Part shown: positions 42,492 to 52,777 of the stretch, one piece after another
Layout: each line of letters begins with the position of its first letter
Position numbering within the stretch: the stretch's first letter is position 1
Source: Clavibacter sp.
GTDB taxonomy: Bacteria; Actinomycetota; Actinomycetes; Nanopelagicales; Nanopelagicaceae
Assembly (NCBI GenBank): GCA_003569145.1
Contig: BGOH01000004.1
Coordinates: 62,001 to 126,000 of the forward strand
Reading direction: 5' to 3'
Length of the DNA stretch: 64,000 nt
Notes under the pieces: generated by a model
Seen by the model: only the letters and a program-made list of their open reading frames with translations
The model's database searches: none
Told to the model about the DNA's origin: nothing
Position numbers and translations under genes: made by a program

Positions 42492-43394
42492 GTGAGTGAT
42501 TCACGTGAAACATCGGCCCCTAGGCAGGTAATTGGAACCAAGCGCTTCCGAGAGCCTATGGCTAAACCGATAACTACTCGGATCTTTACCGTTGCCAACC
42601 AAAAAGGCGGGGTCGGCAAAACCACCTCCGCCGTTAATGTGGCGGCAGCCCTGGCCATGGGGGGCTTAAAAACCTTAATTATTGACCTAGATCCGCAAGG
42701 AAATGCCAGCACCGCTTTTGGGATTTCAAGGGATGAAGTTAATGGAATGTATGAAGTAATTATTAAAGATCTACCAATGCAATCTGCAGCGCTAAAAATT
42801 CCAGGCTATCCAAACCTTGAAGTTATTCCTGCAACACAATCTCTTGCAAATGCCGAAGTGGAATTAGTTCCAATGGTTGCAAGAGAGATGAGATTAAAAA
42901 AATCTTTAAATAATTATTTACTCGATGCAGCAAATAAAGGCGAGCGATTTGATTATGTAATTATTGATTGTCCACCAAGTTTAGGCTTATTAACAATTAA
43001 TGCTTTAGTTGCTGCGCAAGAACTATTAATTCCAATTCAATGCGAGTACTACTCACTAGAGGGCTTAACGTTATTGCTTCACACAGTTTCATTAATTCAA
43101 GAACACTTGAATCCAAATATAAAACTAACAACTATTTTACTTACCATGTTTGATGGCCGAACAAGGCTAGCTAATGATGTTGCAGCAGAAGTGAGAAAAC
43201 ATTACAGCGCCGAGCTAATTGACATTCCAATTCCAAGAGCAGTTCGCATCTCAGAGGCTCCCTCTTATGGTCAAACAGTGATGACTTATGACCCCGCTTC
43301 AAATGGCGCAGAGGCTTATGGCCTTGTTGCAAGAGAGATTGCAAGGCGCGGCGCACTTTCATCTAATTCAAATAGCGAGAAAGGTGTTGGTTAA
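42492..43394 (+). CDS. parA: Chromosome partitioning ATPase ParA
   Basis: VANQKGGVGKTTSAVNVAAAL, DCPPSLGLLTINAL. Confidence 0.96.
   Translation: MSDSRETSAPRQVIGTKRFREPMAKPITTRIFTVANQKGGVGKTTSAVNVAAALAMGGLKTLIIDLDPQGNASTAFGISRDEVNGMYEVIIKDLPMQSAALKIPGYPNLEVIPATQSLANAEVELVPMVAREMRLKKSLNNYLLDAANKGERFDYVIIDCPPSLGLLTINALVAAQELLIPIQCEYYSLEGLTLLLHTVSLIQEHLNPNIKLTTILLTMFDGRTRLANDVAAEVRKHYSAELIDIPIPRAVRISEAPSYGQTVMTYDPASNGAEAYGLVAREIARRGALSSNSNSEKGVG
42497..42512. promoter_or_regulatory. parS: parS-like site TGATTCACGTGAAACA
   Basis: 15/16 to TGTTTCACGTGAAACA; lies in the first codons of parA. Confidence 0.88.
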
Positions 43395-44260
43395 TGAGCA
43401 GCAAAAAAGGTGGCCTTGGAAGAAATCTTGATTCACTTATTCCAACCCCAATTAATCGTGTGGGAAGTAATGAGACAGTTGGGGAGCGAAGCGAGATTCC
43501 ATTAACTTGGATCAAGCCAAACCCAAGGCAACCAAGAACCGTCTTTGATAACGCAGCATTGGAAGAACTTGCTGCATCAATTAAAGAGATAGGAATCCTG
43601 CAACCGCCAGTTGTGCGAAAAATTGGTGATAATCAATATGAGTTAATTATGGGAGAGCGGCGCTATCGGGCGGCCAAACTTGCTGGTTTAGTAAATATTC
43701 CAGTGATCGTTCGTCAAACTAGCGATAATGAATTACTTCGCGAAGCTTTAGTTGAAAATATTCATCGCAGTAACTTAAACTCACTAGAAGAGGCTGCGGC
43801 ATATAACCAGATGCTTAGTGACTTTGGTTTCACCCATGATGAACTCGCAGAGCGACTTGGAAAATCTCGTCCGGTAATTACTAACACCTTAAGGCTTTTA
43901 AATCTGCCGCCATCAGTTCAGAAACGATTGGCAGCCGGAACTATTAGTGCAGGCCATGCCAGAGCGCTTCTTGGTCTTAACTCAGCTGATGAAATGGAGC
44001 GACTTGCAAATAAAATCGTCAGTGAGGGCTTGAGCGTTAGGGCTATCGAGGAGCTAATTGCTTTAAGTAACCCTGATCAGAAGAAATCCAAGAAGAGCAA
44101 AACAAAAATAAGCGATGGAAAGTATGCCGAGCTTGTTGAGCGTTTAGAAGATGCGCTAGATACCAGGGTCACAATTGCTGGAGGTAATACTGGTGGAAAG
44201 ATTGTTATTGAATATGCAGATGGTCAAGACTTACAGAGGATTGTGGGAGTTATTAGTTAG
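43394..44260 (+). CDS. parB: Chromosome partitioning protein ParB
   Basis: GLGRNLDSLIP, PNPRQPRTVFD, MGERRYRAAKLAG, ENIHRSNLNSLEEA. Confidence 0.96.
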   Translation: MSSKKGGLGRNLDSLIPTPINRVGSNETVGERSEIPLTWIKPNPRQPRTVFDNAALEELAASIKEIGILQPPVVRKIGDNQYELIMGERRYRAAKLAGLVNIPVIVRQTSDNELLREALVENIHRSNLNSLEEAAAYNQMLSDFGFTHDELAERLGKSRPVITNTLRLLNLPPSVQKRLAAGTISAGHARALLGLNSADEMERLANKIVSEGLSVRAIEELIALSNPDQKKSKKSKTKISDGKYAELVERLEDALDTRVTIAGGNTGGKIVIEYADGQDLQRIVGVIS

Positions 44261-45541
44261 TAATTCCGCGGCTTAACATCTCTTGCTCCACCACTTTACT
44301 CAAAGCCATAACTCCTTGAGTAATTCTTTCAGGAGTTGGGTAACAATAAGAAAGACGGAGCGACCAAGATCCAAAACCATCAGCATAAAAAGCTGTCCCT
44401 GGAACGTAGGCAACCTTTGCTGCAATTGCCTTTGGAACCATCGCTTTTGTATCTATCTCAGGTGGCAAGGTAACCCAGACATAAAAACCACCAGCAGGCT
44501 TGGTCCATGTTGCAGCCTTTGGAAAATAGGCATCGAGGGCAGAGAGCATGGCATCTCGCCTAACTTTATAAAGCGCGCAGAAAGAGGCAATTTGTTCGCG
44601 CCAAGGCTGGTTAGCTAAATAGCTAGCGATAGCCATTTGAGAGAAGTTTGAGGGGCAGAGAATCGAGGATTCTGATGCGATAACCAGCTTTTCCTTCAAA
44701 GATTGCGGAACTAGAGCCCAGCCGATTCGAAAACCAGGACTATCGTTTTGGAGAAAGAACCGAGATAGATGACATTTTCTGAATCTTCAGCTCGCATCGC
44801 ATTTGGTGATGGGCGATCAAAGCCAAGCAGGCCATAAGGATTGTCTTCAACGATAAAGATCTTTTCAGAGCGACAAATATCAAGGATTTCAGTTCTTCGA
44901 TCTGCAGGCAGTAATACCCCAGCCGGATTTTGATAATTAGGAATTAAATATAGAAACTTAATTCTTCGCCCCTGATATCTCAAGGTCTTAATTGCTTGGC
45001 GAAGCGCTTCAGGAATAAGCCCGTTTTGATCCATCTCAACGTGAACCACACTTGCTTCATACTGGGCAAAAGTTCCAAGAGCTCCAACATATGAAGGCGC
45101 TTCAACTAAAACCACATCGCCTGGATCAATAAAAATCCTGGAAATTAAATCCAGTGCTTGCTGAGAACCTGTAGTAACCAAGACATCATTGGGGTTTGCT
45201 TTAATTCCTTCAAGAGCCATCACATCACAGATCTGTTCGCGAAGATGTGGGTGTCCTTGCCCACTTCCATATTGGAGCGCCTCTTGGCCATGATCTTTAA
45301 TTAACGTTTCAACAATTCCAGCCATCATATCCATCGGTATTGCGCTTAAATTTGGCATTCCTCCAGCGAGTGAAACAATTTCAGGCCGAGATGCAACTGC
45401 AAATAAAGATCTGATTTCACTTGGCTTCATATGCGCGGCCCGGTGGGCATAACGCTCTTGCAAGTTCTCTGGTTTATGCGTTTGGAATCGCTCTAAACCA
45501 TCAGATGAGGAGGAATTCATTGGTGAAGTCTGCCATAACAA
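44253..45541 (-). pseudogene. PLP-dependent class I/II aminotransferase, apparent 1-nt deletion
   Basis: IFIVEDNPYGLLGF, GSFSKTI | PGFRIGWALVP; frame change near 44737. Confidence 0.9.
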
Positions 45542-45561
45542 TTAGCTTGCTTGGCGCAGAT

Positions 45562-46650
45562 TTACTTTCTTATTCCAGCTTTGCGCAGATCCTCTAGGCG
45601 CAAAGTTCCAGTCTTTGCATCTTGCTCAGCAGATAAATACATTCTTTGAATGGCGACAACTAAAGCCTCAGCTATGACATCGCGAAAACTTGGGTCTGCC
45701 AATCGTGCAGAATCTTTTGGATTTGAGATATAGCCAATTTCTAACAAAACTGCAGGAGCCTTTGTTAACCGAAGTAGCGGCCAAGTTTTCGCGTGCGTTC
45801 TATTATTTAATAGATCAGTTCTTGCAATTAATTCTCGCTGCACAATGGTTGCAAATTTCTCACCTACTATTGAATGAATTCCATGAGTCTCACTGCCATA
45901 GAAGTATGTGGCAAGCCCACTTGCTTTTTCATTGGGATATCGATCAAAACTCAAGGATATTAAAAGATCAGCTGATGTCTTATTGGTAAAAGCTATTCGC
46001 TCTTCTTCACTTGGTGAGGTATTTAAACCTCTAGTAAGAAACACTGAGACACCAAGTGCAATAAGCCTTCCTTCAATTTTTTGAGCAAGATCAAAACTCA
46101 GGTTAGCAATATCTGATCTAGAGCTTGGATCTAAAACAATTACCTTATCTGCAAGGGCAGGACCACGCTTTTCTCTACTTGCTTGATCTCGCAATAGCGC
46201 TGGGGCTCCTCCAGTTACTGTGCGCAGCAAGCGCATAAGGGCAATTACTGTTGCAGGCCCACAAATTCCATCAATTTTTGCACCCACTGATTTTTGAAAA
46301 TCTTTTACTGCGCTCTCACACTGACTTCCATAAACCCCATCGACTCTACCTGGGTTAAATCCCATTTCAATTAGTCGGCTCTGAAGAGAGGCCACATCAT
46401 CCCCGCGCATAGCAGGTTCAGTTAACTTAAGAGAGCGATCACCAAGTTTCCAACGCGCTTCATTAATTGCAAGCTGAGTTGTTTCATCAATTAGTCCAGT
46501 CACTGTCAGACCACGCTCTTGTTGAAAAGCGCGAACTGCTTGGCCTACCTCATCTGAGAATGTGTTGCTTGCTCTTGCTATGAAGCCAAGGCGATGCAGG
46601 GTGTTTGTAACATCGGTTACAACATCCCCGTGATCGCCGGGCTTAATCAT
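45562..46650 (-). CDS. N-acetylmuramoyl-L-alanine amidase-like protein with two peptidoglycan-binding domains (CwlM-like)
   Basis: Two PG_binding_1 repeats (VRAFQQERGLTVTGLID; VKDFQKSVGAKIDGICG) and amidase_3-like domain. Confidence 0.88.
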   Translation of the reverse strand: MIKPGDHGDVVTDVTNTLHRLGFIARASNTFSDEVGQAVRAFQQERGLTVTGLIDETTQLAINEARWKLGDRSLKLTEPAMRGDDVASLQSRLIEMGFNPGRVDGVYGSQCESAVKDFQKSVGAKIDGICGPATVIALMRLLRTVTGGAPALLRDQASREKRGPALADKVIVLDPSSRSDIANLSFDLAQKIEGRLIALGVSVFLTRGLNTSPSEEERIAFTNKTSADLLISLSFDRYPNEKASGLATYFYGSETHGIHSIVGEKFATIVQRELIARTDLLNNRTHAKTWPLLRLTKAPAVLLEIGYISNPKDSARLADPSFRDVIAEALVVAIQRMYLSAEQDAKTGTLRLEDLRKAGIRK

Positions 46651-46656
46651 TGCTCT

Positions 46657-46980
46657 TTAGTTGATGTACTCAGAGAGCTCTTTGAGAATCATTGGCTTAG
46701 GACGAGCACCAACGATGCTCTTTACAACCTGTCCACCAACAAAAACGTTCATTGTCGGGATTGAGTTGATGCCATATTTCATAGCAATTGAGCCTTCTTC
46801 ATCTGTATTGAGCTTAACAATCTTAATTTTGCTGCCATATTCATTGGAGATCTCCTCCAAAATCGGGCCTACTGCTCGGCATGGCCCACACCACTCCGCC
46901 CAAAAATCAACTAAAACCGGGGTTGTGCTTTTTAAGACCATTGCATCAAAATTTGCTGCAGTTACTTTCTCGGTTGCCAT
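46657..46980 (-). CDS. trxA: Thioredoxin
   Basis: LVDFWAEWCGPCRAVGPIL, SIPTMNVF. Confidence 0.97.
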   Translation of the reverse strand: MATEKVTAANFDAMVLKSTTPVLVDFWAEWCGPCRAVGPILEEISNEYGSKIKIVKLNTDEEGSIAMKYGINSIPTMNVFVGGQVVKSIVGARPKPMILKELSEYIN

Positions 46981-47052
46981 CTTCTTATTGCCTCTCTCTA
47001 TTTGATATTAATTTACGAACTTTAGCGCCTTCTTAAGAGTATTTCGTTTTCT

Positions 47053-47994
47053 TTAGTGCCCAGCCAAGAATCGCTCCGCATCTAATGCCGCCTGACAGCC
47101 AGAGCCAGCCGCAGTAATTGCTTGGCGATAAGTAAAGTCGACTAGATCTCCTGAGGCAAAGACCCCAGGCAAGTTGGTTCTAGTAGATCCTGAATCAACC
47201 AATACATAACCTTCAGGATTTGTCTTTACTTGACCAACAACTAATTCACTTCTTGGAAGATGGCCAATAGCAACAAATAGACCGGTGAAGTCAGAGCTGC
47301 TTTCCTCGCCAGTTAATACATTTCTAAGTTTAAGGCCAGTAACTTTATCTTCACCTAATACATCTATTACTTCGGTATTAAATAAAAATTCTATTTTTGG
47401 GTTTGCCTTTGCGCGTTCTGCCATAATCTTTGATGCTCGAAGCTGATCCCTGCGATGAATTAAAACCACTTTCTTAGCAAATTTAGTTAAGAAATTTGCT
47501 TCCTCCATCGCTGAATCTCCGCCTCCAACAACAGCAATTACTTGTTCCTTAAAAAAGAATCCATCGCAAGTTGCGCACCAAGAAACACCTCGCCCTGATA
47601 AGCGCTTCTCATTTTTTAAACCAATTTCTTTATATGCAGAACCCATAGCAAGAATTACAGCGCGAGCCTTAATCGTGTTTCCAGAACCATCTTTTAATAC
47701 TTTTACATCTGAATCTAATTTCATTTCAGTGATGTCATCTGTAACTAATTGAGCTCCAAAGCGAGAGGCTTGTTTTCTCATCTGATCCATAAGATCAGGC
47801 CCCATAATTCCATCCTTAAACCCTGGGAAGTTTTCTACCTCAGTGGTGTTCATTAAAGCGCCACCAGCAGTAACTGATCCCTCATAGAGAACTGGGTCTA
47901 ATTGAGCGCGAGCGGCATAAACCCCTGCCGTATATCCAGCAGGACCAGAGCCAACAATTACTAGCTCATGGACTTTCTCGTAATCAACGCTCAC
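47053..47994 (-). CDS. trxB: Thioredoxin-disulfide reductase
   Basis: [30 protein letters not shown]. Confidence 0.97.
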   Translation of the reverse strand: MSVDYEKVHELVIVGSGPAGYTAGVYAARAQLDPVLYEGSVTAGGALMNTTEVENFPGFKDGIMGPDLMDQMRKQASRFGAQLVTDDITEMKLDSDVKVLKDGSGNTIKARAVILAMGSAYKEIGLKNEKRLSGRGVSWCATCDGFFFKEQVIAVVGGGDSAMEEANFLTKFAKKVVLIHRRDQLRASKIMAERAKANPKIEFLFNTEVIDVLGEDKVTGLKLRNVLTGEESSSDFTGLFVAIGHLPRSELVVGQVKTNPEGYVLVDSGSTRTNLPGVFASGDLVDFTYRQAITAAGSGCQAALDAERFLAGH

Positions 47995-48003
47995 TAGAGC
48001 ACC

Positions 48004-49593
48004 CTACCTTCGCAATAGAACTTTTAATACTTGGCTAATCTCTGAAACCTTTAACACTCGCCCTAGCGCTAGATAAAGGGCAAATGTGCTTAAGAGAACA
48101 ATGAGTAATGAGAAAAGATTCCCCTCCAAATCAAGCCTTGATTGCAAGTTAGATATGGCTAGGCAAGAAAAGAAAGCAATCATGGCAATTTTGCTATGAA
48201 AGAGCAGTAAAGAGACGATATTTAGTGGTCCTGAATATTTTCGTAGTAAGTAATAGGTGCAAACGATTCCCACCCAATAGCTGATTGCAAGAGCGGCTCC
48301 AAGCCCTACGGTTATATCCGCGACATCTAGATTTAAGAAAGCCCAAAGGCTAATTGTTAAAGCAACTAAGTTAATAACTAAATTAGAGATCACCTGATAT
48401 TTAGTATTTTCAAAGGCATTTAACCCTCTAATTAATACCAAGTTAATTGAAAGCGGTATTAAGCCAAGAGACATGGCAGCAAGAACTCGTCCAATATATT
48501 CTGCAGATTGCTCTGAAATACCAAAGAATATTGCGCTAGCAATTTCCTCTGCAAAGAAGAAGAAGAGAAGAGATGCAGGGATAGTCAATATGGCAGTAAG
48601 TCGAAGCGCCTTACTCAATTGGTCTCTAACTTCAGATAACTTCTTATCAAATGCTAACTTGGATAAACCAGGAAGAAGAGCTGTGACAATTGAGATAGTG
48701 ACTATTGAATGCGGTAGCAACATAACTAAGTAAGCATTTGCATACGGGGTATAACCAACTCCGTAATCAATTCCTTGCTCTTGCGCTAAAACTGCAGCTC
48801 TAGTTGCAAGATTTACTGTTATAAGAAAACCAAGTTGTGAAATAAGAACGAATATAAAAGCCCAACTAGCAAGTTTTAAAGCCTTATCAAGTCCTACTCC
48901 CCGCCAATCCCTACGGAAAGAAAGCTTTAAACCTGATTTTCTCAAAGTTGGAATAAGAATCATTGCTTGCAGCGCAATACCAATCGTGCTTCCCAGGCCA
49001 AGCAGAGCGATTTGTGAATCACTTATTGTTTCAAGTGAGATCTCATCTGTTACTGAGATGAAGTAGGAGAAAAGAACAATAACTAGAAGATTATTAGCAA
49101 TTGGGGCCCACATCATTGGCCCAAATTTTTCTTTGGCATTGGCAACTTGACCCAGAATTCCATATAAGCCGTAGAAGAGAATCTGCGGCAGACAATAGAG
49201 AGCAAAAGCAAGGGTTACATCTCTAGAGCGCCCGGAGAAAGTCGGGGCATAGAGTGAAACCAATAAAGGAGCTAGCAACATCGCTGCAATTGTTATAAAG
49301 AGTAGCGCAGATGCAATTAATGAAAGTAAGCGGCTGATATATGCGCTGCCGCCATCTTCTTGTCTAAAAGATTGCACAATTAACGGAACAAATACTGCTG
49401 ATAGCGCCCCACCTATTAGTAGGTTATAAATAATATTAGGAGTGGTATTTGCAACATTAAAAGCATCACCTAATAATCCAGTTCCAAGAGCTGCAACAAG
49501 GAGAAGATTTCTAATTAAGCCAGTAGCCCTTGAAATTATTGTTCCAAGGCCCATAACAGAGGAAGATCTAATTAGATTGGCATCTTCACTCAT
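48004..49593 (-). CDS. murJ: Lipid II flippase MurJ/MviN family
   Basis: 529 aa, 14 TM-like; GTIISRATGLIRNLLLVAALG, DAFNVANTTPNIIYNLL. Confidence 0.93.
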   Translation of the reverse strand: MSEDANLIRSSSVMGLGTIISRATGLIRNLLLVAALGTGLLGDAFNVANTTPNIIYNLLIGGALSAVFVPLIVQSFRQEDGGSAYISRLLSLIASALLFITIAAMLLAPLLVSLYAPTFSGRSRDVTLAFALYCLPQILFYGLYGILGQVANAKEKFGPMMWAPIANNLLVIVLFSYFISVTDEISLETISDSQIALLGLGSTIGIALQAMILIPTLRKSGLKLSFRRDWRGVGLDKALKLASWAFIFVLISQLGFLITVNLATRAAVLAQEQGIDYGVGYTPYANAYLVMLLPHSIVTISIVTALLPGLSKLAFDKKLSEVRDQLSKALRLTAILTIPASLLFFFFAEEIASAIFFGISEQSAEYIGRVLAAMSLGLIPLSINLVLIRGLNAFENTKYQVISNLVINLVALTISLWAFLNLDVADITVGLGAALAISYWVGIVCTYYLLRKYSGPLNIVSLLLFHSKIAMIAFFSCLAISNLQSRLDLEGNLFSLLIVLLSTFALYLALGRVLKVSEISQVLKVLLRR

Positions 49594-50689
49594 TTGCCTC
49601 TCCTGCTCTTAACTCGTCTCACACTCTGCACAATTGCGGCTAGTAAAAGAATTATCGCCATCCCAGTGGTCAACCAGGTGGTAACTGGAGAAATGACCGC
49701 GAGTCGAAGTGGGATTCTCTGCTCTAGCCCAATTAGCTCACCCTTGGGTGTGTAGAGCTGGAGGCGAAGGGAGGTATCACCAGATGCGATAACCTCAATT
49801 GGAACTTCAATTTGAATTTGAGATTGTCCATCAATAGTAATCCTTGGAACATCCTCGACTAATACTCGAGAATTAGTAGTTGTAATAATTAAGTCAAGAC
49901 TTACAGATTCTGTGAAGTCGTTAATAACAGTAACTGGAAGATCATAATTCTTAGTTGTGATGGTGTAGTTACCAGGTGAGATGCGAAGGTTGTTATTCAC
50001 ACCCTTTATAGCTGCGCTATAGCTTTTAGAAATCAATAGCGCATTATCTTTAGAAAGATCTGGATTTAAAGTCTTTGCAAGTCCCAGACGCAGGTCTTCC
50101 ACATCTTTACTTGTAATTACTGAATTAGTAATTTTGATTGATTTTCGCAAGGCTGTATAGGCATTTTTTGCAATCAGCGCAGGCTGACCTTCAATATTTG
50201 ATTCTCCAGGTGCGCTAACTTCTCTATTAAGGAGTGCTTCCAGGCGAAGTTTGAAAGAGCGTTATAGGTAGAAAGCTCCCCTGGAGCTATTCGATCTAGA
50301 AAGGCTTGAGATGGAGCTCCATAAGTGATGGCAACAACTCGGTTATTCGCACTTAGAGATTTAAGTTTTATTAACCAAGTAGCGGCAGGATCAAAGACAG
50401 GAACTTCAATGTCTTTTCCCTCTTGATCAAGATAAATATAACCATCTGCCAAATCAGTGATCTCTTCAATCAAAGCTGGATCAATTAACCAAGTTCTATT
50501 GCTAGAGGCAGTTATCTCTAACGCCTTTCCTAAAGAACCACCAGGTGAGATAGAGATTGCAAGCTCATTATTTATAAATCGTCCATCAGCAAGTTTATTT
50601 GTTGGCGCAGTTAGTGTTACCAGAGTTGAACTTTGAGTAGGAGATATTGGAAGCAAGATAAGTAAGAAAGCAAGAAGAATTCGCTTCAA
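49590..50689 (-). pseudogene. DUF6049-like secreted/membrane protein, apparent 1-nt deletion
   Basis: Signal peptide, Asp-rich region, C-terminal TM; frame change near 50240 (NFAW | EALLNREVSAPGESNIEGQ); syntenic position between NUDIX and murJ. Confidence 0.7.
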
Positions 50690-51273
50690 GACAGTAAGTC
50701 CTTAGAGCGAGAGATTAACTTCTTCTCATCAGGATAGGCCAACTTCGTAACAATCTCATCTAGGGGAAACCAGCGAACATCATCTACTTCGCTAACCTGA
50801 GGAGCTATTTTTCCTCCCACTTCTTTAAATAAGAAGTGATGAACCGTTTTATGAATTCTCTTTCCCCCAGCCATAAACCAGAAGTCAATAACGCCAAGTG
50901 ATTTATCAATCTCACTTTCAATTCCAGTTTCTTCCTTAACCTCACGAAGTGCTGCAGCCTCAGCGCTCTCACCCTCTTCGATATGGCCCTTAGGCAGGGA
51001 CCAGAGAAGTCGTTCTCGATTTGGATCTTTTGCATCTAGGCGACCAATTAGTAGTCCTTGTGTTCTAGATTTATTGATTACCAGCCCACCAGCGCTTACT
51101 TCATCAACGCGTTTTGCATAAGGGGTGCGTTTATGGCGCTTATTCAAACCCTGATTAGGGCTTTTATTATCAGAACTATTTGAGTGTGAGCGTTTTGAAG
51201 ATTTAGAGCGAGAGCGCTTGCGCTTTCGTTTTTTCTTAATTTCTTCGCCGCCCGCACTAGGTGCCGGGGTCAT
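50686..51273 (-). CDS. NUDIX hydrolase
   Basis: GHIEEGESAEAAALREVKEETGI Nudix box; Lys/Arg-rich N-terminus. Confidence 0.93.
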   Translation of the reverse strand: MTPAPSAGGEEIKKKRKRKRSRSKSSKRSHSNSSDNKSPNQGLNKRHKRTPYAKRVDEVSAGGLVINKSRTQGLLIGRLDAKDPNRERLLWSLPKGHIEEGESAEAAALREVKEETGIESEIDKSLGVIDFWFMAGGKRIHKTVHHFLFKEVGGKIAPQVSEVDDVRWFPLDEIVTKLAYPDEKKLISRSKDLLS

Positions 51274-51337
51274 GGCCCAAGACTACTCGTCATGGCCGAG
51301 AACGGAAGGTAAGCCTGCATCGGTAACCTTAGACATA

Positions 51338-52777
51338 ATGGAAACTCCACTATCGGCAGCGAGCCAGATCGCAATCGCAACGCTTAAAGAGCGCGCCCCA
51401 GAAGCTTTTGAATTAGCTGGGTTATTTAAGGCTGCCGGTTTTCGTCTTGCTCTTGTAGGTGGAACAGTGCGAGATGCTCTTCTTAATCGCCTTGGAAATG
51501 ATTTAGATTTCACAACTGATGCAAAGCCTGAAGAGAGTAAGAAAATATTAAAAAAGTTTGCTGATGATATTTGGGATGTTGGAATTAAGTTTGGGACCAT
51601 TGGTGCAAAGCGCAGTGAAACTACATTTGAAGTAACCACTTATAGGGCTGATAGCTATGAAGTAGATACCAGAAAACCAGAAGTCCAATTTGGCGAGACC
51701 ATTGAAGATGATCTGCGCCGACGCGATTTTACTGTCAATGCCATGGCCATTGAGCTCACAACAGATAATCCTGAATTTATTGATCCTTATAACGGAGTAA
51801 CTGATTTACTTAAGAAGATCCTGCGCACCCCAGCAACTGCTGAGATGTCATTTTCTGATGATCCACTAAGAATGCTAAGAGCTGCCCGCTTTGCTTCGCA
51901 ATTAGGGTTTGCAATTGATCAAGCGGCGCTAAGTGCAATGGGCGAGATGAAAGATCGCCTAGAAATTGTCTCTGCAGAGCGGATAAGAGATGAGTTTATA
52001 AAAATTGTGCTCTCTGATAATCCTCGCTTAGGAATTAATATTCTGGTTGAGAGCGGTCTTTGCGATAAGTTCCTTCCAGAAATTTCAAAGTTAAGGCTAG
52101 AAGTCGATGAACATCACCACCACAAAGATGTTTATGAGCATACGCTGACCGTTCTTGAGCAAGCTATCGCCCTAGAGCATCGTTTAGGTGGCGCAAATCT
52201 TGTGGTCAGACTTGCTGCTCTATTTCACGACATCGGAAAACCTAAAACCAAAGCCCTAGTTGATGGCGGTGGAGTGACATTTCATCACCATGAAGTAGTG
52301 GGCGCAAGAATGGCCAAAGAGCGCTTAAAAAAGCTTCGTTTTGATCATGAAGTAGTTGATGCGGTTAGCGAATTAACCTTTCTGCATCTACGTTTTCACG
52401 GCTATGGCGATGGCGCTTGGAGTGATTCTGCGGTGCGAAGATATGTTAGAGATGCAGGCGATCTTCTAACTCACCTTCATGTTCTTACTAGAGCTGACTG
52501 CACAACTAGAAATAAAAAGAAAGCAGAGACTTTAGCGCGCCATTATGATCATCTAGAAGAGCGCATTGCGGTCTTGATGGAGCAGGAAGAGCTATTAAAA
52601 ATTAGACCTGACCTTGATGGCAACGAAATTATGAAACTTCTTAACATTGCTGCAGGCCCGATTGTTGGGAAAGCCTATGAACATCTTTTGGAGTTAAGAC
52701 TTGAGCATGGCCCTCTTGGAAAAGATAGAGCCGAGAATGAGTTAATGAATTGGTGGAGTACTAGAAGTCAGAGTTAA
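51338..52777 (+). CDS. CCA tRNA nucleotidyltransferase with HD domain (start uncertain: 51272 or 51338)
   Basis: LVGGTVRDALLNRLGNDLDFTTDA, RRRDFTVNAMA, LFHDIGKPKT. Confidence 0.93.
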   Translation: METPLSAASQIAIATLKERAPEAFELAGLFKAAGFRLALVGGTVRDALLNRLGNDLDFTTDAKPEESKKILKKFADDIWDVGIKFGTIGAKRSETTFEVTTYRADSYEVDTRKPEVQFGETIEDDLRRRDFTVNAMAIELTTDNPEFIDPYNGVTDLLKKILRTPATAEMSFSDDPLRMLRAARFASQLGFAIDQAALSAMGEMKDRLEIVSAERIRDEFIKIVLSDNPRLGINILVESGLCDKFLPEISKLRLEVDEHHHHKDVYEHTLTVLEQAIALEHRLGGANLVVRLAALFHDIGKPKTKALVDGGGVTFHHHEVVGARMAKERLKKLRFDHEVVDAVSELTFLHLRFHGYGDGAWSDSAVRRYVRDAGDLLTHLHVLTRADCTTRNKKKAETLARHYDHLEERIAVLMEQEELLKIRPDLDGNEIMKLLNIAAGPIVGKAYEHLLELRLEHGPLGKDRAENELMNWWSTRSQS

